Shown here: positions 58,739 through 64,000 of the stretch, piece by piece
Layout: each line of letters begins with the position of its first letter
How positions within the stretch are numbered: position 1 is the stretch's first letter
From: Tepidiphilus margaritifer DSM 15129
Lineage (GTDB): Bacteria; Pseudomonadota; Gammaproteobacteria; Burkholderiales; Rhodocyclaceae
NCBI RefSeq assembly: GCF_000425565.1
Contig: NZ_KE384397.1
Location: 341,746 to 405,745, forward strand
Direction of reading: 5' to 3'
DNA: 64,000 nucleotides
Translations under genes and position numbers: made by a program
Notes under the pieces: model-generated
What the model was told of the DNA's origin: nothing
What the model saw: the letters and a program-made list of their open reading frames with translations, nothing else
Databases searched by the model: none

Positions 58739-60951
58739 TTGCCCAAACTTTGAACTCATCGAACCATTTTGGTGCAAACTCCTGGCCGACCCATCCTCGC
58801 GGCGAGCTCGCGAGCCGACGCATGGCGCTCACCCCCGCCGAGCGGCGCTGGCTGCCCTGGTTCGGACGCACCGGCAAGCTCGCCATGGGCTGGGCCTGCT
58901 GGCTCAACCGCCACCGCTATCCGGCGATCGAACGCACCTTTGAGAGCATCGCCGCCACCCGCGTGCGCCTGCTCGAAGACTGGACGCGGACGCAGTGGGA
59001 ACACCTCGCCGACCTTGCCCAAATCTACGCCGGCCGGTTCGATGAACCGCTCGATCCCGAACCCTTGCGCCAGAAACGGCTGCTCGCTACTGATTGCTCC
59101 GAACTCTTCGTCATCGATCCGGCGGGGCGGGTGCTCGCCTCGACTGCCTCGCAGCACGTCGGCAAGCAGGATCTGTCCGAGAGAGCCGTCGCTGCCGGGC
59201 TGCGCGGCCCCTTTCTGCACGGACCCTACGCCGATCCCCTCACCGAGGCGCTGGGACCGACCACTTCCCGTTTTCACGACGAAGTCACGCTAATGTTTTA
59301 CCACCCTGTCGTGCGCGACGGCGTGACGCTCGGCTGCGTCTGTGCCCGTGTGCCCAACGACGTGATCGGGGATCTCATCCAGCGCGAGGCCGGACACGTC
59401 TACCGCGACTCGGGCGACAACTACCTCTTCATGGTCGAATCGCGCTTCGACCCGACGATCGCCCCGGGCACGGCCCTGTCGCGTTCGCGCTTCGAAGATG
59501 AAACCTTCACCCTCGGTGACAATCTCAAGCGCGGCGTCGCCACCCCCTACGGCACCGTGCGCGTGCAGCGGCATACCGAGCTCGAGCTGCGCTTCGTCGA
59601 CCCGGCCACGGGGCAACTGCACCCCGGCGTGCGCGAGACGATTCGCTGCGGCGAAAACCTCTTCGTCACCTATCCCGGTTATCCGGACTATCGTCACATC
59701 CCGGTGATCGGCAAGGGAGTCACGTTTCAGCTACCCGGTTCGCCCGATCGCTGGGGGATGATGTGCGAGGCCGATCTCGAAGAGGTCTATCGTCACCGGC
59801 CGCTGGGGTTTCAGCTCACGCGCGACTTCCTGCTGCTTGTGGGTTTTTGCGCGCTGTCATCGGGGGCACTCGCTCTCTATGCCGCACCTCCGGCGCCTAC
59901 GGGGGTGCTGACGATGGCCGCCTTGCTGCTCCTTGGCTATGCACCGCTGCTGCAGCGCCGCGTGCGGGCGTTCACCGCCCGGCTCGACGCGATGGCCGAG
60001 ACGATGCGCTCGCTCGCCGAAGGCGAGGCGAACCTCACCCAGCGCTTCGATCGCCGCCTGCTCGCCGAAGACGAGAGCGGCGAACTCGGGCGCTGGATCG
60101 ACAGTTTCATCGATTCGCTCGACGGCACCTTGGGGCAGGTGGTACGCACCACCGACGAGGTACGCCAGACGCACGGCGAAATGATCGAAAAGAACACCGC
60201 GGCTGCCGGTACGGCCAATGAGCTGCTCACCGAGGTGCAGCGTCTGCTCGACTCGCTCGGCGCGCAGCTTGCCGAGATCGACACGGCCACCCACACCGCC
60301 GAGGAAGTGCGCAGCGCGCTCGGCGCGGTGGTGGAGAACGCCCAAACCCAGTTTCAGACGGTACGCACCCAGACCCAAGCGATCCGCGATTCGATCGATA
60401 CCGCCAGCCGTACCATCCAGGCGCTCAATCAGCGCACCGAGGAAATCGGCGACATCGTGGCCGTGATCAGCGATATCGCCGCCCAGACGAACTTGCTCGC
60501 GCTCAATGCGGCGATCGAAGCGGCACGCGCCGGCGAGCATGGACGCGGTTTCGCCGTGGTGGCCGACGAGGTGCGCAAGCTGGCGCAACGCACGGCCAGC
60601 GCCACCGGCGACATCCGCGGCAAGATCGAAGGGATCCAGCACGGCGCACGCGAGGCGGTCGCGATCATGGAATCGGGCGTGGCCGACGTCGAGAACGGTC
60701 TGCGGCTTGCCGAAGAAGCCGTCTCCGAGCAGGGCGAGGTGCACGAACTCGCCGAACGACTGCTGGGCGTGATCGAGCGCGTGGCCGATCGCAGCCGCGC
60801 GAACGGGGCCGTGATGCAGCGCGTGGCGGCGATCGCCGATGGCGTGCGTGCCTCCTTGGCGGCAGTTGCGGCGAGCGTCGACCGCGTCAAGCACGCCGCC
60901 GGCAAACTGGGCGCGTCGATGCGACGTTTCCGCGTGACGGGCGCTCGTTGA
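58735..60951 (+). CDS. Chemoreceptor with large N-terminal PDC/Cache-like domain and membrane hairpin
   Basis: A 738-residue receptor. Residues 1-~375 contain a Cache-like sensor ([39 protein letters not shown]) with no clear membrane helix before it. Two hydrophobic segments lie at about 380-400 and 408-425, then a HAMP-like region and the MCP tip [20 protein letters not shown] near 580. The sensor may therefore be cytoplasmic, unusual for a Cache domain. The N-terminus could also start at the Met at residue 30. It is translationally coupled to the EAL gene, linking chemotaxis with c-di-GMP. Confidence 0.85.
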   Translation: MIAQTLNSSNHFGANSWPTHPRGELASRRMALTPAERRWLPWFGRTGKLAMGWACWLNRHRYPAIERTFESIAATRVRLLEDWTRTQWEHLADLAQIYAGRFDEPLDPEPLRQKRLLATDCSELFVIDPAGRVLASTASQHVGKQDLSERAVAAGLRGPFLHGPYADPLTEALGPTTSRFHDEVTLMFYHPVVRDGVTLGCVCARVPNDVIGDLIQREAGHVYRDSGDNYLFMVESRFDPTIAPGTALSRSRFEDETFTLGDNLKRGVATPYGTVRVQRHTELELRFVDPATGQLHPGVRETIRCGENLFVTYPGYPDYRHIPVIGKGVTFQLPGSPDRWGMMCEADLEEVYRHRPLGFQLTRDFLLLVGFCALSSGALALYAAPPAPTGVLTMAALLLLGYAPLLQRRVRAFTARLDAMAETMRSLAEGEANLTQRFDRRLLAEDESGELGRWIDSFIDSLDGTLGQVVRTTDEVRQTHGEMIEKNTAAAGTANELLTEVQRLLDSLGAQLAEIDTATHTAEEVRSALGAVVENAQTQFQTVRTQTQAIRDSIDTASRTIQALNQRTEEIGDIVAVISDIAAQTNLLALNAAIEAARAGEHGRGFAVVADEVRKLAQRTASATGDIRGKIEGIQHGAREAVAIMESGVADVENGLRLAEEAVSEQGEVHELAERLLGVIERVADRSRANGAVMQRVAAIADGVRASLAAVAASVDRVKHAAGKLGASMRRFRVTGAR

Positions 60952-60981
60952 GCGCCGGCGAGTTCCCTCAGGAGAATGAAC

Positions 60982-61725
60982 ATGACCCAGAACGAATCCA
61001 CCGCACGACAGGCCCCGCCGCTTGCCGTGGCGCTACGACACGTCGCGTACGAGGATTTGGGCCTGCTTGAGCCTTGGCTCGTGTGGCGCGGCTGGCAGGT
61101 GCGCTACGTCGATGCCGGGCTCGATGCGCTCCACGGCTGGGATGCGCTGGCGCCCGAACTGCTCATCGTATTGGGTGGCCCCTTGGGTGCCGAGGACGAC
61201 GTGGACTTTCCTTTCCTTACCGAAGAAGTGGGGATCCTGCGCGCGCGGATCGCGGCGGGTCGCCCGACGCTGGGCATCTGCCTCGGAGCGCAACTCATGG
61301 CCCGCACCCTAGGGGCCCGGGTGCGCCCCATGGGAACGAAAGAGCTGGGCTATTTCCCGCTCGAACTCACCCCGGCGGCGGCCGGAACCCCCATCGCCCG
61401 GATCGGCGCACAGCCCGTACTGCACTGGCACGGGGATTTCTTCGACTTGCCCGACGGCGTGCAGAACCTCGCACGAACGCCGTTGTGTCCGCACCAAGCA
61501 TTCATGGCGGGGGAGCACGCCATGGCCTGGCAATTCCACCTCGAAGTCGATCCTTCTCGGCTCGAGCGCTGGCTCATCGGCAACATCGACGAGATCCGCG
61601 CCTGCGGCCTGCGCCCGGACGCGCTGCGCATCCAGGCGCGGGCGAACGAGGCGGGATTGCGGCGGGCGGTCGCAGCGGTGATGGAGGCGTGGTTCACACG
61701 ACTGAAGCAAGTCCGAATTTTTTAG
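60982..61725 (+). CDS. Class I glutamine amidotransferase
   Basis: A 247-residue GATase. Nucleophile Cys100 is in LGICLGAQLMA; His186 and Glu188 in QFHLEVD complete the triad; the oxyanion region is LIVLGGPLGAEDD. It belongs to the stand-alone YfeJ-like or GuaA-like group with no fused synthetase, so its partner or substrate (glutamine, gamma-glutamyl amines or others) is unknown. ATG 60982 has AGGAG seven bases upstream; the ATG six bases earlier is too close to it. It lies 30 bases after the chemoreceptor. Confidence 0.85.
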   Translation: MTQNESTARQAPPLAVALRHVAYEDLGLLEPWLVWRGWQVRYVDAGLDALHGWDALAPELLIVLGGPLGAEDDVDFPFLTEEVGILRARIAAGRPTLGICLGAQLMARTLGARVRPMGTKELGYFPLELTPAAAGTPIARIGAQPVLHWHGDFFDLPDGVQNLARTPLCPHQAFMAGEHAMAWQFHLEVDPSRLERWLIGNIDEIRACGLRPDALRIQARANEAGLRRAVAAVMEAWFTRLKQVRIF

Positions 61726-61744
61726 CTGGTGGACACGTCGAGCC

Positions 61745-62047
61745 TCAACCGCCACGAGCACCAAAGCGATAGGAACGCCCAGAGGAAGAATTTTCTTCGA
61801 CGGATCGATTTATATCCGTTTGACGCGAATCCTGGGATGCTTTCGACAACAAAATTGCCCGAAGTTGTATGATGATCGAAATAAGATCCTCGTCTTCCGC
61901 CATGTCCTCGATGTCCTTGAGTGCATCGAGTGCGCGCTGTGGGTCACTTTGTAACGGCGTCAGATCGATGTTGCGACCTAGCTGGCGCCGCACCATGAGT
62001 TTGAGTCGCGCCATCAAGCGGATGACTTCGGAATTGGTCTCGATCAT
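61745..62047 (-). CDS. Hypothetical protein, 100 residues
   Basis: Not recognised. The sequence is mostly helical and charged: EVIRLMARLKLMVRRQLGR near the start, QRALDALKDIEDMAEDEDL and ISIIIQLRAILLS in the middle, then a polar Ser-rich tail ending RFGARGG. No signal peptide or membrane span is seen. AAGGGAATAAA precedes the ATG at 62047. It lies downstream of the porin gene in the same direction, separated by a hairpin, and shares the porin's lower GC. It could be a small regulator or helical adaptor, but nothing shows this. Confidence 0.6.
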   Translation of the reverse strand: MIETNSEVIRLMARLKLMVRRQLGRNIDLTPLQSDPQRALDALKDIEDMAEDEDLISIIIQLRAILLSKASQDSRQTDINRSVEENSSSGRSYRFGARGG

Positions 62048-62085
62048 TTTATTCCCTTCCCGCTCATAACCATTGATCGAATAGG

Positions 62086-62119
62086 CCGGCAGGAATGTCA
62101 TTGAAGCCAATCCTGCCGG
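62086..62119 (-). terminator. Hairpin downstream of the porin gene
   Basis: CCGGCAGGA pairs with TCCTGCCGG over 9 bp around a 16-base loop, 22 bases after the porin stop. A T-run is lacking, so read-through into the small hypothetical gene is possible. Confidence 0.5.
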
Positions 62120-62140
62120 TCGATCGGGAGTCATCACGAT

Positions 62141-63307
62141 TTAGAATGTATGCGACATGCCTACGAAAAAGAGGTCGGTGTCGCCCACTTTGCTCGCATC
62201 GGCGTGGCCATTGAACGAAGAGTCGGTTTGTCCCAAATTCAAAGCCTCTTTCCAAGTCAAATTGTCATAGTCGATTTTGGTGTAACCAAGGTAGAGCGTC
62301 GTTCGTTTCGAGAGATCTTGGGTGTAAGCAATGGTGAAGGATTTCGGTTTCGCTTCGTGATCGATGAAATCCTGTGCCCGGTCGATCTTTTCTCCGGCAT
62401 AGGCGAGACGTATGGTACCCGGACCGATCGGCACGACGACGCCGATTTGCCACAGATTGACGTCCATGCCGTCGATGCCGAGTATGTCCCGTCCCTGCTG
62501 ATACGAGCCGGCCAGTGTCGCAATTCCAAAATCATAGGATGCACCGAGGAACCACTCTTTCTGCGTCTTGTCGCCGCCAGCGAAGCCATCGCCAACGTTT
62601 TGTTTGCTGTATTTAATACCATGGTATATGGCACCGATCTTCAATGGGCCATTGTCATAACGTAGTGCCAAGCCATATTTGTCGTCATCGGTGTAATCTA
62701 CGCGAGTGCCATTCAGATTGCGGCCCGAATCGCTCTCGCGATTTCCCGCGGAGTAAATGGCGTTAACGGTCAGGGTTTGGAAAGTCCCGTTGTAAGTGAT
62801 CGAGTTGTTCCAGCGCGCAGGTGAATTTGGGGTGATCGTGAGATTACCGAGCAGCGACAGCCAATCCTGAGGACTGGGGACCATTGCAATGAGAGCATCG
62901 TAGGGATCGACGAAATAGCCTGGGGCGTATTGACGACCCAGGGCGACCTGGCCAAAGGATCCCTTGAGGCCGACATAGGCTTGACGGGTGAAGGTTTGGC
63001 TGCCTCCATTGTAATAGTCATCGGCATTTGACATGCCAGAAGATTTTCCTGTGTCGATATTCACTCCTTCTTCGAGCACGAATACGGCTTTCAGGCCATT
63101 GCCCAAATCTTCTTCACCTTGAAATCCAATGCGACTTCCATTGATCCCGCCATCATCGACGCCAGCCGTGTCGTCCCCCATCCATTTGCCGTACTTTACA
63201 TAGGCATCTGCTACGCCATAGAGCTGTATGTTCGACTGGGCCCACCCTGGAGCAGCGATCAATCCGGCAAGGGATACGGCTACGGCCTTTTTCTTTGAAA
63301 TTATCAT
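62141..63307 (-). CDS. Gram-negative trimeric porin (betaproteobacterial general porin family)
   Basis: A 388-residue outer-membrane beta-barrel. The signal peptide (IISKKKAVAVSLAGLIAAPG, cleavage after GWA near residue 23) is followed by the porin start QSNIQLYGVADAYVKYG, SRIGFQGEEDLGNGLKAVF and RQAYVGLKGSFGQVALGRQY with the inner-loop Arg residues, and a C-terminal Phe (GMSHTF) for BAM recognition. AAAGGTGA precedes the ATG. GC content is lower than in neighbours. A sigma-54 promoter lies upstream and NtrC-like sites are shared with glnK, so nitrogen control is inferred. Confidence 0.93.
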   Translation of the reverse strand: MIISKKKAVAVSLAGLIAAPGWAQSNIQLYGVADAYVKYGKWMGDDTAGVDDGGINGSRIGFQGEEDLGNGLKAVFVLEEGVNIDTGKSSGMSNADDYYNGGSQTFTRQAYVGLKGSFGQVALGRQYAPGYFVDPYDALIAMVPSPQDWLSLLGNLTITPNSPARWNNSITYNGTFQTLTVNAIYSAGNRESDSGRNLNGTRVDYTDDDKYGLALRYDNGPLKIGAIYHGIKYSKQNVGDGFAGGDKTQKEWFLGASYDFGIATLAGSYQQGRDILGIDGMDVNLWQIGVVVPIGPGTIRLAYAGEKIDRAQDFIDHEAKPKSFTIAYTQDLSKRTTLYLGYTKIDYDNLTWKEALNLGQTDSSFNGHADASKVGDTDLFFVGMSHTF

Positions 63308-63387
63308 GTCGTTCACCTTTCGTTTTTTCGGGTAAAAAGGAGGGGTTTCTCGAGCCATTTATGCAATTAAAAATTTTTATCGCATAG

Positions 63388-63999
<612 letters not shown>

Positions 64000-64000
64000 C

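Overview
This window is a GC-rich chromosomal segment of a betaproteobacterium, inferred from gene content and order: mnmG-rsmG-parA-parB next to the atp operon, ubiE-Tim44-ubiJ, a trimeric porin, an AcoR-type activator and a glnK-type PII gene. A member of the Hydrogenophilaceae or Rhodocyclales would fit, but the genus is a guess. There is no rRNA or tRNA gene, CRISPR array, transposase or phage module. Gene density is high and many neighbours overlap by 1-11 bases.

Layout. 0-7 kb: end of an ABC auxiliary lipoprotein gene, a SMUG1-type uracil-DNA glycosylase, an NlpC/P60 lipoprotein, ubiX, ptsI-ptsH, an alpha/beta hydrolase and an NfeD/SPFH pair. 7-11.3 kb: mnmG-rsmG-parA-parB. 11.3-25.8 kb: a block that separates parB from atpI, which in many relatives are adjacent. 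It begins with a 151-bp inverted-repeat element and holds a sigma-54 activator, a divergent alcohol/aldehyde oxidation operon (Mdh2-like Fe-ADH, AcoD/ExaC-like ALDH, Zn-ADH, DUF4242, DUF779) with a clear -24/-12 promoter, then a Liv-type ABC transporter operon containing an acyl-CoA ligase, and a PaaI-like thioesterase. 25.8-33 kb: atpIBEFHAGDC, ending in a strong bidirectional terminator. 33-39 kb: ubiE-Tim44-ubiJ and pstSCAB behind a Pho box. 39-45 kb: HPP membrane protein, arsR-arsC-acr3-arsD-arsA, and a divergent chrA.

45-61 kb is a signalling and accessory region: an OlsB-like acyltransferase, an MCP with an AT-richer 5' end, a PAS + CZB-MCP pair resembling a split aerotaxis receptor, a four-gene operon of unknown purpose (PhoU/DUF47-fusion protein, PPDK-like protein without its C-terminal barrel, GT4 glycosyltransferase, LpxH-like phosphoesterase), a divergent pair of c-di-GMP genes (EAL-CBS-GGDEF against EAL-sensor), an MCP coupled to the second EAL gene, and a glutamine amidotransferase. 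61-64 kb: a small unknown protein, a porin and glnK; the last two are divergent, each has its own sigma-54 promoter, and they share two NtrC-like sites.

Together the genes suggest a motile aerobe that senses redox or energy state, oxidises alcohols and carboxylic acids, tolerates arsenic and chromate, and regulates phosphate and nitrogen uptake through Pho and Ntr. Functions rest on motif recognition by eye; promoters and hairpins were found by pattern matching, without energy calculation.
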